64,000 nt of DNA, taken from CAZSNT01 sp964607765. Its GTDB lineage: Bacteria; Verrucomicrobiota; Lentisphaeria; Oligosphaerales; JABHEG01. The notes beneath the pieces are model-generated. The model saw nothing but the letters and a program-made list of their open reading frames with translations. It searched no databases and was not told where the DNA came from. Where the stretch lies: assembly GCA_964607765.1 (NCBI GenBank), contig CAZSNT010000024.1:1-64000 (forward strand), in the 5' to 3' direction. The position numbers were made by a program, and so were the translations under genes. Numbering within the stretch: the stretch's first letter is position 1; each line of letters begins with the position of its first letter. Below, piece after piece: positions 8,415 through 16,474 of this stretch.

Positions 8415-8947
8415 GTCGTAGTCCCTGTTGCGCCGGCGTCGATGTGTTCCAAGATCGTCTTTGCCGCGTCTTGCGGCGACATGACCGTGGTATCGATGTC
8501 TACGCCGTATGGTGATCCGACCCAGCTGCCCTCGCGCCGAAAATACTCGATCCCTGCTGCCTTAATCTGCGCGTCCGGATGCCGTTTGGAATCGCGTTCG
8601 AGGTGTTTTTCCGGCGCGCACAGCAGGTTGAATACGCGGTTGGGCAACGCACACTCGTCGAGTTGCCTGAGCAGGCTCTGAAGCTCCGAGTCAGCCGGGA
8701 AGTGCCAGTCGATCACGAGGTGCACTCCCTGCGCGTCGAGGACCCCGGCGGTTGCGACCAACCAGGCGTTCAGCAGGTCGGGCAGCGTCTGTTCGGCGCG
8801 GCCCCGCAGTGCTTCGAGGGTTGCGTCCGACATCCACGGCATCATTTCGCCGCACTCCACGAAGGCGCTGAGGGGCAGGAGATGAACGAGGCTGCGCGCG
8901 GCAGCCGTTTTGCCGACACTGCAGGCGCCTCTGATCACGACCACCAT
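8411..8947 (-). CDS. P-loop nucleotide kinase-like protein
   Basis: 178 residues. The N-terminal strand and Walker A motif read VVVIRGACSVGKTAAARSL, and LVIDWHF fits the Walker B position. Size and layout resemble small AAA kinases such as chloramphenicol-phosphotransferase or zeta-like proteins, which phosphorylate small molecules; the substrate cannot be told. A GAAGGAG site lies nine bases before ATG 8947. It is the first gene of a two-gene unit with the zinc-ribbon membrane protein. Confidence 0.65.
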   Translation of the reverse strand: MVVVIRGACSVGKTAAARSLVHLLPLSAFVECGEMMPWMSDATLEALRGRAEQTLPDLLNAWLVATAGVLDAQGVHLVIDWHFPADSELQSLLRQLDECALPNRVFNLLCAPEKHLERDSKRHPDAQIKAAGIEYFRREGSWVGSPYGVDIDTTVMSPQDAAKTILEHIDAGATGTTT

Positions 8948-9039
8948 CCGGGGGTACTCCTTCTTTTTGTGTGGGATTTTGCCGTGAACTCAGCTTCGTG
9001 AGGCAGTGCGGCCGCGTGTGTGTCCCTGGGTAGCAGGGA

Positions 9040-9804
9040 TCACGGCGCGAGGCGGACATCGCCCCAGCCGTTCTCGTCCTTCCAGCAGTGCGGTGTGATA
9101 CCGGTCCAGTAGAGGGCGTGGTCACGGCCGCCGCCGTCATCGTCGTCCTGGATGCCGATGGTGAATCCTATCGTGTCGCCCGGCCGGACCGCCCCGCCCA
9201 TCACGTGCCAGGTGAGTCGGTACTCGTAGCGCAGCAGGTGTGCGCCGTCCGCGGTTCGCGCCCGGCTGGTCGCGCCTTGCCAGTGGTCCGGTTTACCGAA
9301 CGTGTCCGGCCACGCTGTGCAGTTGCTGGTGGCCGCGCCGTTGTTGACGAGCGAGAACTCGCCGCCGAAGGCGTACTCGCTGCCGTCTTTGACGCGTGCG
9401 TGCGGGGCGCGGTTGTGGTTGCCGTCAATGAAGACCTCGACTGCGTCGTCCTCCCACGCCCGGGCGTGCGTCTCGCCTTCTGCGGTCGAGTCGAACTGCA
9501 GCCGGTCGTCCGCGACTTCGACAGCCACGTAGAGCGCCGCCCCATCGTGGCACACGGCGAACCGGTAGCTCAGGTCCTGCGCCGATTCGGTCGGTGACGA
9601 CTCGAGATCGAACACGCCGTTCTGCGGCGTCACCTGCGTGAACGCAATACCCGACCAGTCCGACAGATCCCCGTCGAGCACGATCGCCTCGCACCGCGGC
9701 GCGGTCAGGCGCGGCCTCGACATGGCGCGGGTGAGGGCGCATCCGGTGAACGTACCCGCTGCGATTGCGCACAACGTATACGCGACTGTCCGACATACCT
9801 TCAT
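9040..9804 (-). CDS. CBM9-like lipoprotein
   Basis: About 254 residues from ATG 9804, which has AGGAG eight bases ahead; longer starts lack this. The signal peptide ends in a lipobox (AGTFTGC). The mature protein matches carbohydrate-binding family 9 domains used in carbohydrate-active proteins: VLDGDLSDWSGI, then LYVAVEVADDRLQF, WEDDAVEVFIDGNHNR and FTIGIQDDDDGG. This fold binds sugars and is often an add-on to xylanases; here it stands alone as a cell-surface binder. The short stretch to the kinase-like gene (8,948-9,039) holds only that gene's RBS. Confidence 0.8.
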   Translation of the reverse strand: MKVCRTVAYTLCAIAAGTFTGCALTRAMSRPRLTAPRCEAIVLDGDLSDWSGIAFTQVTPQNGVFDLESSPTESAQDLSYRFAVCHDGAALYVAVEVADDRLQFDSTAEGETHARAWEDDAVEVFIDGNHNRAPHARVKDGSEYAFGGEFSLVNNGAATSNCTAWPDTFGKPDHWQGATSRARTADGAHLLRYEYRLTWHVMGGAVRPGDTIGFTIGIQDDDDGGGRDHALYWTGITPHCWKDENGWGDVRLAP

Positions 9805-9833
9805 CCTGTGATCTCCTGATCCCACCTGCCGTT

Positions 9834-9917
9834 GTGACGCAGTGACGCAATGACTGGTTGACGCATGTGCCGGTCTGGGACGACGTGAGTCACTGAGTCA
9901 CCCCGTCACTGAGTCAC
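9834..9917. repeat. Short direct repeats between divergent genes
   Basis: GTGACGCA occurs twice in tandem at 9834-9849. GTCACTGAGTCAC occurs twice at 9889-9901 and 9905-9917, with a 16-base period. They lie between the CBM9-like lipoprotein (minus) and the next plus-strand gene. They could be binding sites for a regulator or a small repeat relic. Nothing else is visible in 9,805-10,092. Confidence 0.45.
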
Positions 9918-10092
9918 TCCGAATCTGGCCAGCGACCGGCCCAATTGCGTTGCCGCGCCACTCCAGGACGTTGTCGGACGGAATACCGATTGCAATCAGA
10001 ACACCGGCGGGTCACACTACTACAATCGCAATGCACGTGTTTCAAGTACGGCGCCGCCTACGGCCTGTCGTGTTTCGGCGAAAGGGAGCATC

Positions 10093-11844
10093 ATGCGGCG
10101 CTTGGTTGGCCAGGAATCTCGTAACGTCCCTCGCTCCGTCGCTTCTGCTATCTTCCTGCTCATCGGGCTTGCTGCTTCGCGTGCACAGGATGCGTCGTTC
10201 CCATTGTCCGAAGATCACCTTCCGTCGGGTGATCCGGCAATGTACCTGCGGGAGGCACGCGGCTTCCTCGATCGCCAACCCTATTCCAGATTCGCCCCGC
10301 GAGTAGCGCTTGATGTGCTGATGGTTGCGGAACGCATGTCGGACAGAGCCACTGTGGACGCGATGAAAGCCCGATTGCTGTTCGGCTACCCGCAGAGCCT
10401 TCAGGCCTCCCATGTAGTGTCGTTGTTCCCGGACGCCAAGCAGTTCCGTGAGTTTGTCATGGCACAGGGCAGCACGCGCCTGAAGGAGGCGCCCGGGCCG
10501 CTTCCTGAGCAGTTCACGCGTGTCGTCATCCTCGGGCTCAGACGGTTCAAGGACAAACTGCTGGCCAATCCCCTGTTCCTGGTGCAGGCACACTGCTTCG
10601 CTGCCGCGGCCGGTGCGGCGCAGGTGGTCGATGCCGTGACGCCGGCATTGCGCAAGGAGTGTTCGGGAAGCCCGGAGCTGAGCGAGGCGGTTCAGGTGTA
10701 CTCGGACAGCAAGCGGGCGAGAGTGGAGAAAGTGACGCAGCTGAACGGTCTGGATTCCAAGGAGGCCCGGTTTCTGGAGTACTTTTACCTGTCCAGGCTC
10801 TCCGCCGAGGAACGCACAAGTCCCAAGGTGGTGAAGATACGCGTCGAGAATGCGATCAGCGACCGAGACTACGCGACCGCGTTGGCGTTGCTCGAATCCG
10901 CTTCCGACCAATTCGACGGCGACCCCCAGATTCTGTTTTGGCGGGCGTGGACGCTCTTTGCACAGCAGCGGGACGCTGAAGCCCTTGCCGTTGCCGAGCA
11001 GATCACGACGCAGCATGCTGACAGCGACTGGGCGCCAGCCGCCCGTGCCTACGCCGAGGGGATTCGCAACTTCGGCGGCTACGGACGCGTCAACATCGAT
11101 GCAATTCTCGGTGTGTCTCGTGTGTTCAAAGCGGGTGTTGGCGTTTTCGAGCTCAGTGTGGAGTACGTGACAGACTCCGAGACCAAAGGCCCCACGACAT
11201 TCACGGCTTACGTCGGCGTTGTGCCCGATGAGAACCGCTTGGAGGTGTGTCTGCATCGGGACGCGGCTTTGTTCCTGGCGTACAGGACGGATGCGCAGAG
11301 TTCCGCCATTTTCCTCGAGGGTGAGCCGGAGATCCTCATGTTCACGAAGCCGGGCCCCGTTCCGGCCCCGTCCCTGTCGCTCTCCCGGGCGGCCGACGGC
11401 AAGTTCTCCTTCAACGGCAATCTGGCGATGGGGTCGTCGGTCAAAGAGGCCGGCGCGACGTCATCGACCCTCTTCGATTCCCCGTTCCTCTCGACCTCGG
11501 AGGGCATTGCCACGCTGTTGGCGCACGGGGCAAGGCGCAGGGGCAGCGTGCCCTGCAAACCCGTTGATAGGGATGGTGGCGTCGCCTTTTCGTGGCTCCT
11601 CCCCGCGACAGACTCCGCAACGTCCCAGTCACTCGAGTTCCACATTTCTGCGGAGCACAGAATCACGCGCGTGAGTTACGGTGGATTCCGCATCAAGAGC
11701 CTGAACTACGGCCCGAGGGACTCGCACGAGTTAACACCGCCGGCCTGGCCCGAACTCCCGGTCAGAGAACGCGGCGAGTTCGATATCTCCGCCATGATGA
11801 AGCTGATTGGGGCAGTAGGCGGGCTCTTGGGAGAGGCGCGGTAG
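10093..11844 (+). CDS. Secreted protein with N-terminal helical repeats, unknown function
   Basis: 583 residues; GGGAG lies five bases before ATG 10093. A signal peptide (AIFLLIGLAASRAQDA) predicts export. Residues about 50-320 are helical and include TPR-like pairs (DYATALALLESASDQFDGDP, then AWTLFAQQRDAEALAVAEQI). The C-terminal half is strand-rich (FELSVEYVTDSETKGPTTFT). No enzyme motif is seen. It stands alone on the plus strand, ahead of the minus-strand toxin-antitoxin genes. Confidence 0.7.
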   Translation: MRRLVGQESRNVPRSVASAIFLLIGLAASRAQDASFPLSEDHLPSGDPAMYLREARGFLDRQPYSRFAPRVALDVLMVAERMSDRATVDAMKARLLFGYPQSLQASHVVSLFPDAKQFREFVMAQGSTRLKEAPGPLPEQFTRVVILGLRRFKDKLLANPLFLVQAHCFAAAAGAAQVVDAVTPALRKECSGSPELSEAVQVYSDSKRARVEKVTQLNGLDSKEARFLEYFYLSRLSAEERTSPKVVKIRVENAISDRDYATALALLESASDQFDGDPQILFWRAWTLFAQQRDAEALAVAEQITTQHADSDWAPAARAYAEGIRNFGGYGRVNIDAILGVSRVFKAGVGVFELSVEYVTDSETKGPTTFTAYVGVVPDENRLEVCLHRDAALFLAYRTDAQSSAIFLEGEPEILMFTKPGPVPAPSLSLSRAADGKFSFNGNLAMGSSVKEAGATSSTLFDSPFLSTSEGIATLLAHGARRRGSVPCKPVDRDGGVAFSWLLPATDSATSQSLEFHISAEHRITRVSYGGFRIKSLNYGPRDSHELTPPAWPELPVRERGEFDISAMMKLIGAVGGLLGEAR

Positions 11845-11866
11845 CGCGCTGTTAATCGGGCCGGTG

Positions 11867-12154
11867 TTACACTGCGTGCACGAGCGGCTCGACGGAGACT
11901 TCGATGCGGTGCGTGGCCAGATCGTAAGCCGCCTGCGCATTCATCCAGAATTGCGCCGTAGTACCCAGGGCTGCAGCGAATAGCTGAGCAGTCTCGGGGC
12001 TGATCGCGCGTCTGCACCGGACAATCTCGTTGATCCGCCGGACGGGAACCCCGATGTGACGGGCAAGGGCCGTCTGAGTGATGTCCAAAGGCCTGAGGAA
12101 CTCCTCGTCGAGAATCTCGCCGGGTGATGTAGGAATGCGGTTACTCGGCATCAT
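11867..12154 (-). CDS. higA: HigA-type antitoxin
   Basis: 95 residues starting MMPSNRIPTSPG, chosen because GGAGG lies eight bases ahead of the ATG at 12154. The XRE-type helix-turn-helix (ITQTALARHIGVPVRRINEI, then AISPETAQLFAAALGT) and the closing NAQAAYDLATH are typical of the HigA/VapI family. HigA binds and neutralises HigB and represses the operon. It follows higB by 14 bases; the toxin-first order is normal for higBA. Confidence 0.93.
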   Translation of the reverse strand: MMPSNRIPTSPGEILDEEFLRPLDITQTALARHIGVPVRRINEIVRCRRAISPETAQLFAAALGTTAQFWMNAQAAYDLATHRIEVSVEPLVHAV

Positions 12155-12168
12155 TGTGTGCGCCTCCG

Positions 12169-12462
12169 TCAACCATGGTAATCGACAATCGAGACGTCGT
12201 GCGCGGCACCGCCTCGCCACTGGAAGACAACCCGCCATTGGTCATTCACGCGTATGCTGTGAAAACCGGCCATGTCGCCCTTCAGCGCCTCCAAGTGATT
12301 GCCGGGCGGAACAAGCAGATCCCGCAATGCCTCGGCGTACTCAATCATGTCCAGCTTGCGACAGGCTGTCCGCCATATCTGCTGTGGAATTCTTCGGACC
12401 CGGGCCGAACGGGCTCCGTGGTACAGATCCTCGGTTCCGTTGTCACCAAATGACGCAATCAT
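12169..12462 (-). CDS. higB: HigB-type mRNA interferase toxin (RelE superfamily)
   Basis: 97 residues beginning MIASFGDNGTEDLYHGARS. A ribosome-dependent RelE/HigB fold is supported by KLDMIEYAEALRDLLVPPG, LEALKGDM, and the C-terminal FHSIRVNDQWRVVFQW plus VDYH. Toxins of this family cut mRNA on the ribosome until bound by HigA. The gene starts inside the repeated leader (12454-12532), with TATAGT/TATAAG and CTGAGGG ahead of ATG 12462. The operon is complete and looks functional. Confidence 0.93.
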   Translation of the reverse strand: MIASFGDNGTEDLYHGARSARVRRIPQQIWRTACRKLDMIEYAEALRDLLVPPGNHLEALKGDMAGFHSIRVNDQWRVVFQWRGGAAHDVSIVDYHG

Positions 12463-12532
12463 ACGGCCCTCAGCTATTCTTATACACTATACCACGTGAC
12501 CGCGTAGCGTGCAAATCGCTCTCGTCCGCGTG
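12454..12532 (-). repeat. Repeated 79-bp leader (copy 2), higBA promoter region
   Basis: Opposite-strand counterpart of 5929-6007, with about 91% identity. In gene direction it carries GTATAGTGTATAAG, a tandem pair of -10-like hexamers, then GCTGAGGG and ATGATTGCG. Since HigA operons are autoregulated, the operator probably lies here. The remaining intergenic DNA to vapC (12,533-12,586) shows nothing else. Confidence 0.75.
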
Positions 12533-12586
12533 TGCGGAGCGCGATTAGCGCGTCCGGACAACGCATTGTTCAGTCCGGGCGCAGCG

Positions 12587-13003
12587 TCATTGTTTGAATC
12601 CCTCTATCTGGTGCAACACAATCGGCAGATGGGCTGAGAAGAGATTGAAGTCCGCATCGGTCGTGAAGATGGCCAGCTGGTGCCTGACCCCGACTGCACA
12701 GATAAGGAAGTCGGTGTTGGATCCCTGGACGTCTTTGGATCGGCAGAGGTTGTAGAACGTAGCCGCCAGTACGTAGTCATCCGTTTCGATCGGCACGTCC
12801 GGGAATGCCTGCAGATGCTCTTTCAGTTCCTCGAACTGGCGTTCGGACCGAACTCCCGATAAGATCTCCTGCCGAATAGGCCCCAGCATCTCGACCCTCG
12901 AGTCCTTCACAAGGGACGCCAGTTCGTCGGCCTCGGGGTGCTGAGCGTTGTCTGCTCGGCGAAGGGCCAGCGACCATACACACGTATCGGCAATGACCCT
13001 CAT
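12587..13003 (-). CDS. vapC: PIN-domain toxin, VapC family
   Basis: 138 residues. The PIN ribonuclease fold shows its acidic residues in order: VIADTCVWSLAL near the N-terminus, the LGPIRQEILSG helix, GSNTDFLICAV, and FTTDADF. VapC toxins cleave RNA, often tRNA. Its start overlaps the stop of vapB by four bases, the usual arrangement for a vapBC pair. Confidence 0.92.
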   Translation of the reverse strand: MRVIADTCVWSLALRRADNAQHPEADELASLVKDSRVEMLGPIRQEILSGVRSERQFEELKEHLQAFPDVPIETDDYVLAATFYNLCRSKDVQGSNTDFLICAVGVRHQLAIFTTDADFNLFSAHLPIVLHQIEGFKQ

Positions 13004-13200
13004 GTCCGTCCCCGCTGGGCCTTGTAGTCGTACTCTGGATCGAAGGCCACCTTGCCGAACAGGGACAAGACTTTGAGCTGCTGCAGGTGTCGGGTGTACT
13101 CAATGAGTGCCTGCGTAACAGCAGACCTCTTCGTCTTATGCCCCCCGAGCCTGACCGCTTCCTCAATCAGCCTGTCGTCAATCTGGAGATTCGTCGCCAT
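13000..13200 (-). CDS. vapB: VapB-type antitoxin
   Basis: 66 residues. The N-terminal ATNLQIDDRLIEEAVRLGG followed by KTKRSAVTQALIEYTRHLQQ is the short ribbon-helix-helix-like segment of VapB antitoxins of the DUF2191 type. The tail (LFGKVAFDPEYDYKAQRG) is the toxin-wrapping region. RBS GTGAGG lies ahead of ATG 13200. Two direct repeats upstream probably serve as its operator. Confidence 0.9.
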   Translation of the reverse strand: MATNLQIDDRLIEEAVRLGGHKTKRSAVTQALIEYTRHLQQLKVLSLFGKVAFDPEYDYKAQRGRT

Positions 13201-13215
13201 GGTAGCACCTCACTT

Positions 13216-13237
13216 TCTACACATAACTCTACACATA
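13216..13237 (-). promoter_or_regulatory. Candidate VapB operator: two 10-bp direct repeats
   Basis: On the minus strand, TATGTGTAGA occurs twice (13237-13228 and 13225-13216) with a 12-base period, immediately ahead of the vapB start. Ribbon-helix-helix antitoxins bind paired short repeats spaced about one helical turn apart at their own promoter, which fits this layout. Binding is inferred. Confidence 0.6.
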
Positions 13238-13494
13238 GCATTGTGTGAAGACAAGGAGCTTCCGCACATTTCGAACGTTGCCTTCTGCGGTCCGAGCTTG
13301 CGAGGTCCGCAGCAAGAGCATTTCCCGTCCGGTGTCTTCGTCGTACTCGCGAGTACGATGCCCGGAACCCGATCTGCCCGATCATCTTCTGTTCGGGAAC
13401 ACTATGATGGGGGGGGCGCAGATCACGGAGGTCCGCCTCCATCGGCCTCGTCCCCCGAATACTCTCTCTGCCAACACGTTACCGTGGCCGTCCC

Positions 13495-13720
13495 CCACCC
13501 CAACGGGGTGGCACATGCCAGCCCGGGGAGGATCCCCGGGACCACGGGCAGGCCCACACAAACACTATCATGCACGCTGAAGGCGTGCCACATCACCCCA
13601 CGTCGCACGCGTGGAGAGGGGGCATGATGTGGCTCTCCTTCAGGGAGCGTTCCTTCTCTGGTCGCACCCACATTCCCAGCGATTCTCGCTGGGCTGCCAT
13701 GTGGCGGTCCTTCAGACCGC
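13495..13720. repeat. REP-like hairpin array: two inverted copies of a three-hairpin unit
   Basis: Hairpins (stem/loop): 13495-13511 (7/AAC), 13522-13540 (8/GGA), 13572-13588 (6/TGAAG), 13632-13648 (6 with a bulge/TTCA), 13675-13693 (8/TTC) and 13704-13720 (6/CTTCA). A weaker one lies at 13598-13614. The left three read stem-CACATGCCAGCCC-stem...stem-CACAT on the plus strand. The right three read the same pattern on the minus strand. Stem sequences differ between copies but pairing is kept, so structure rather than sequence seems conserved. This matches REP/BIME-like elements moved by Y1 transposases. Nothing else is seen in 13,238-13,865 apart from a G8 run near 13,405. Confidence 0.75.
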
Positions 13721-13865
13721 GGGACTGTCCATCGGAATCGTCGTGTGCCGGTGAACGTCTATTCTCCCGGAAGCCATCCTGTCACCGGCCAGCCCAGTTG
13801 CGTACACCGGCGGGAGTTCCTCCCTATTCTCATTCCGGACCTGGCAGTACCCCAGCATTCCAGTA

Positions 13866-15887
13866 TCAGACCTGTCCCATATCGAACTGGACGTCGGTCT
13901 CGCCGACGTATGTGGCTGTGGCGGGCAGTTTCATGAGATCGTTGCAGTATTTGTCGAACAACCGGGCGGCAATGGCGCCGGAGTCGCCCGTGCCGGTTGC
14001 CGGCAGATCGGTCGGCGGGTTGGCTACCCACGCCATCTCGAAGTCGGCGACTTTCGCCGTCACTTCATCGGTCCGCATCAGGGGCCGACCAAAGAAGCTC
14101 GGTTCGTTCCCGTCTTCGTAGGACTGGCCGGCGGCCAGCCGCCCGTCGAGCTCGTTCCAGAAAATGCGCCAGCGCTCCGCGTAGTAGGTCGTGATCATGC
14201 CGTTCCATTCGCGCCAGCCGTAATCGAACAAGGTGTTGAAATCGCCATCGCTGCCCCAGATGGTGGGCAGCGCGGCCGCGTGCGTCCGGTAGCGTTGCCT
14301 CTCGGCCTCGTCCGAGGCCCAGTCTTCAGCGTCGGCCATCCAACGACCGAAGCAGAACAGGGCCTGGGTGCCGACGAGCTCGTCCAAGTCCTCGAGTAGA
14401 GCCAGGAAGCGCTCCACCCACTCGCGGAACTTGACGAGATTCTCCTGTCGGAACGCGGCCGCACAGGTGCGCTGGTAGAAGAACGCCAGGTTGGACAGGC
14501 ACTGGCGGCCGACGTCGGTGACGTCGTAACGGTAGCCGGCACTGGCCTGCAGCGCGGCGCGCTCTTCCAGCAGCAAGCCCCACGCCCGGGCCAGGTCTTT
14601 GGTGTCGTACTGCATCTCCAGGGCCCGGTTCGGGCCTGCCTTGATCGGGTCCAGCCGGGGGCGGGCCGCGACCATCGAACTGTAGCCGAACCCGCCGAGC
14701 GTGTACGGGCCATTGCGGATCAGTTCCCACGCCTGACGCGCCTTCTGCGATGACGCGCCGTAGCGGCGATCGAGCCAGGCGTTCGTCCAGTGATCAAGAT
14801 CGACCGGTCCGCGGCGCCAGTTCATGTCAAACGCAAGTTCGTAGAACAGCGGATTCTGCTGACTGCCTTCATTCCACAGGCCGGTCCCGACCAACGTGCG
14901 GATGCCCGTGTCGTCGGCGACCTTCTCGAAGACGTTCTCTGCCAGCAGATCGATTTCACCGTGCAAGTGCGTGCGGCCACCGAAGTTCTGTACGAGCCCG
15001 GTGGTGGCGGGATACCCCCAGTCGTGGTAGTTCTTCATCCTGCCGGGCCCCAGGCTCATGATCAGCAGGCGGTCGGTTTCGGCTGCCCGGGCGATCGGTT
15101 CGCGCATGGACCAGTCCTGCATGACCCAGACCGCATCGGGATCTGCGTCCACGTGCAGGTCGACAATGGCCCGCCCGACGTCGTGCAGGTACTCGTCGCC
15201 TTCGACGGGCGGCCTGCCTTCATGGAATGGGTCCGCGACGTAGAAGTGGTCCGTTCCGAACCGGGCGACCAGCTGCTTGAGATAGGCCTGCCCAACGGTC
15301 CTGAAGAACGGGTCGAGGGGGTTGAGCTGTGCGGCTGGCTCGAAGCTGCCGCACCATTTGCCCTTGAGTGCGATGTCCGCAGCGGGGAACTTCTCGATCA
15401 TCAGCCGCGGCACGTGCCCGCAGAACCCGTGCAGGATCGGCGTCATACCGAGCGAGCGCTGCCGGTCGAGGATGCGCCTGCCCAGTTCCTCGCGCCTGTC
15501 GATCCACGCCCGAGTGGCCGGGCCGCCCGTGCCTTCCAGGTTGCTCATCCACTGCCAGCCCACGTAGACCGGCGCACAGATGAACGAGCGTGCCTCCAGG
15601 TCGCTGAAGCCCAGTTCGACGAGGGCGTGGTACCAGGCGGCCTCGACGCCGACGATGGCCAAAGGCATGTTGATGCCGTTCATGGCCAGGTAGTCGATCT
15701 CGCGTTCCCAGCGTTCCCAGTGCCACCAGCTCATGGTGTAGTTGAAGGTGCAGTAATTGAAGATGTGGCGGATTTCGCGCGGCGTGCTGACTCGAACCAG
15801 CTCGGGCACGGTGGGCAGGGCGGCGGGAAGGTCGAGCTGGTCGCCGCACCAAGACACCTGGCAACCACAGAAGTCCTGGAGATAGCG
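13866..15887 (-). CDS. Alpha-N-acetylglucosaminidase (GH89, NAGLU-like), 5' end in gap
   Basis: About 674 residues are visible; the frame is open up to the N run, so the N-terminal domain of about 80 residues is missing. The match to GH89 is clear. The TIM-barrel entry is TFNYTMSWWHWERWEREIDY and MNGINMPLAIVG; the first catalytic Glu sits in VADPFHEGRPP and the second in GTGLWNEGSQQNP. A C-terminal helical domain follows. The family removes terminal alpha-GlcNAc from heparan-type or mucin glycans. No signal peptide can be judged. The N-terminus is probably a near copy of 18510-18707. It is the last gene of the degradation locus. Confidence 0.9.
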   Translation of the reverse strand, partial: RYLQDFCGCQVSWCGDQLDLPAALPTVPELVRVSTPREIRHIFNYCTFNYTMSWWHWERWEREIDYLAMNGINMPLAIVGVEAAWYHALVELGFSDLEARSFICAPVYVGWQWMSNLEGTGGPATRAWIDRREELGRRILDRQRSLGMTPILHGFCGHVPRLMIEKFPAADIALKGKWCGSFEPAAQLNPLDPFFRTVGQAYLKQLVARFGTDHFYVADPFHEGRPPVEGDEYLHDVGRAIVDLHVDADPDAVWVMQDWSMREPIARAAETDRLLIMSLGPGRMKNYHDWGYPATTGLVQNFGGRTHLHGEIDLLAENVFEKVADDTGIRTLVGTGLWNEGSQQNPLFYELAFDMNWRRGPVDLDHWTNAWLDRRYGASSQKARQAWELIRNGPYTLGGFGYSSMVAARPRLDPIKAGPNRALEMQYDTKDLARAWGLLLEERAALQASAGYRYDVTDVGRQCLSNLAFFYQRTCAAAFRQENLVKFREWVERFLALLEDLDELVGTQALFCFGRWMADAEDWASDEAERQRYRTHAAALPTIWGSDGDFNTLFDYGWREWNGMITTYYAERWRIFWNELDGRLAAGQSYEDGNEPSFFGRPLMRTDEVTAKVADFEMAWVANPPTDLPATGTGDSGAIAARLFDKYCNDLMKLPATATYVGETDVQFDMGQV

Positions 15888-15987
15888 NNNNNNNNNNNNN
15901 NNNNNNNNNNNNNNNNNNNNNNNNNNNNNNNNNNNNNNNNNNNNNNNNNNNNNNNNNNNNNNNNNNNNNNNNNNNNNNNNNNNNNNN
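15888..15987. other. Assembly gap of 100 N inside the GH89 gene
   Basis: Exactly 100 N, the placeholder for a gap of unknown size. The 55 bases to its left equal 18455-18509, and the 150 bases to its right match 18742-18891 at about 95%. The true filler is probably about 230 bases resembling 18510-18741, that is the GH89 N-terminus plus a short spacer. A near-identical second copy would explain why assembly broke here. Confidence 0.85.
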
Positions 15988-15992
15988 TGACT

Positions 15993-16350
15993 CTACTCAG
16001 GCCGTGTGAATGAGAACCAGCTCAAACTGACGTCGGTGTCAGCGCCGGTGAAGACGAGGAAGAGGCCCCGCTCCCCGCTGACGTTGTCGATGGCGCACGA
16101 GACGGTCTCGTAGTTAGCGGGACCGGTGTGCGGGACGATGACGCGGCGGACGAGGGTGCGTTCGTCGTCGGTCATGTAGGGATGGGTGTAGTCGTAGAAC
16201 ATGATGGGCGTTGTCTCCGAGCGCGACCTTCTTCTTGAGCGCTTCGACGTCGGACGGGCTCATCAGCACCCGTGGGTGAACGCCGGGCGGCGGGACCTTC
16301 GACAGGTTGGGCTTGTGGCCGTCCTTCGCCGTATTGTATACGAATGCCCA
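15993..16350 (-). pseudogene. Chimeric remnant: heparinase-like pieces joined to a CBM6 C-terminus
   Basis: Three coding scraps run in the minus direction. 16350-16205 encodes KPNLSKVPPPGVHPRVLMS and DVEALKKKVALGDNA, like the N-terminus of heparinase II/III-type lyases. After a frame change, 16202 onward encodes MFYDYTHPYMTDDERTLVRR, an internal lyase segment. It then fuses directly to HTGPANYETVSCAIDN...SLSWFSFTRPE, the C-terminal CBM6 end also found in the GH43 gene at 18747. About 150-200 residues that should separate the first two parts are missing. No promoter or RBS is evident. It is a deletion mosaic or an assembly chimera. Confidence 0.7.
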
Positions 16351-16450
16351 CGGTTAGCACACTTGCTCCCGGAGTCAAGTCGCGGGAGGATGCTGAGCCG
16401 GAGAGGGAACACTGAGACGATATCACCGTTTCCAACTGGAGCGACTTTAT

Positions 16451-16470
16451 TTAGTTCGAGGCCGAACTAT
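16451..16470 (+). promoter_or_regulatory. Palindromic operator ahead of marR
   Basis: TTAGTTCG-AGGC-CGAACTAT is an eight-base inverted repeat with a four-base centre, ending five bases before the marR start codon. The same half-site recurs ahead of the next gene (16969-16988). MarR proteins bind such palindromes as dimers and usually repress themselves. Confidence 0.75.
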
Positions 16471-16474
16471 ATTG

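Noticed and set aside
10042..11256. 404-residue minus-strand frame
   Set aside because: It is antisense to the secreted protein at 10093, and its composition (many His, Gln and Arg) is typical of a shadow.
13495..13720. CRISPR-like array
   Set aside because: The elements are hairpins with differing stems, not identical repeats with unique spacers, and no cas gene is present.
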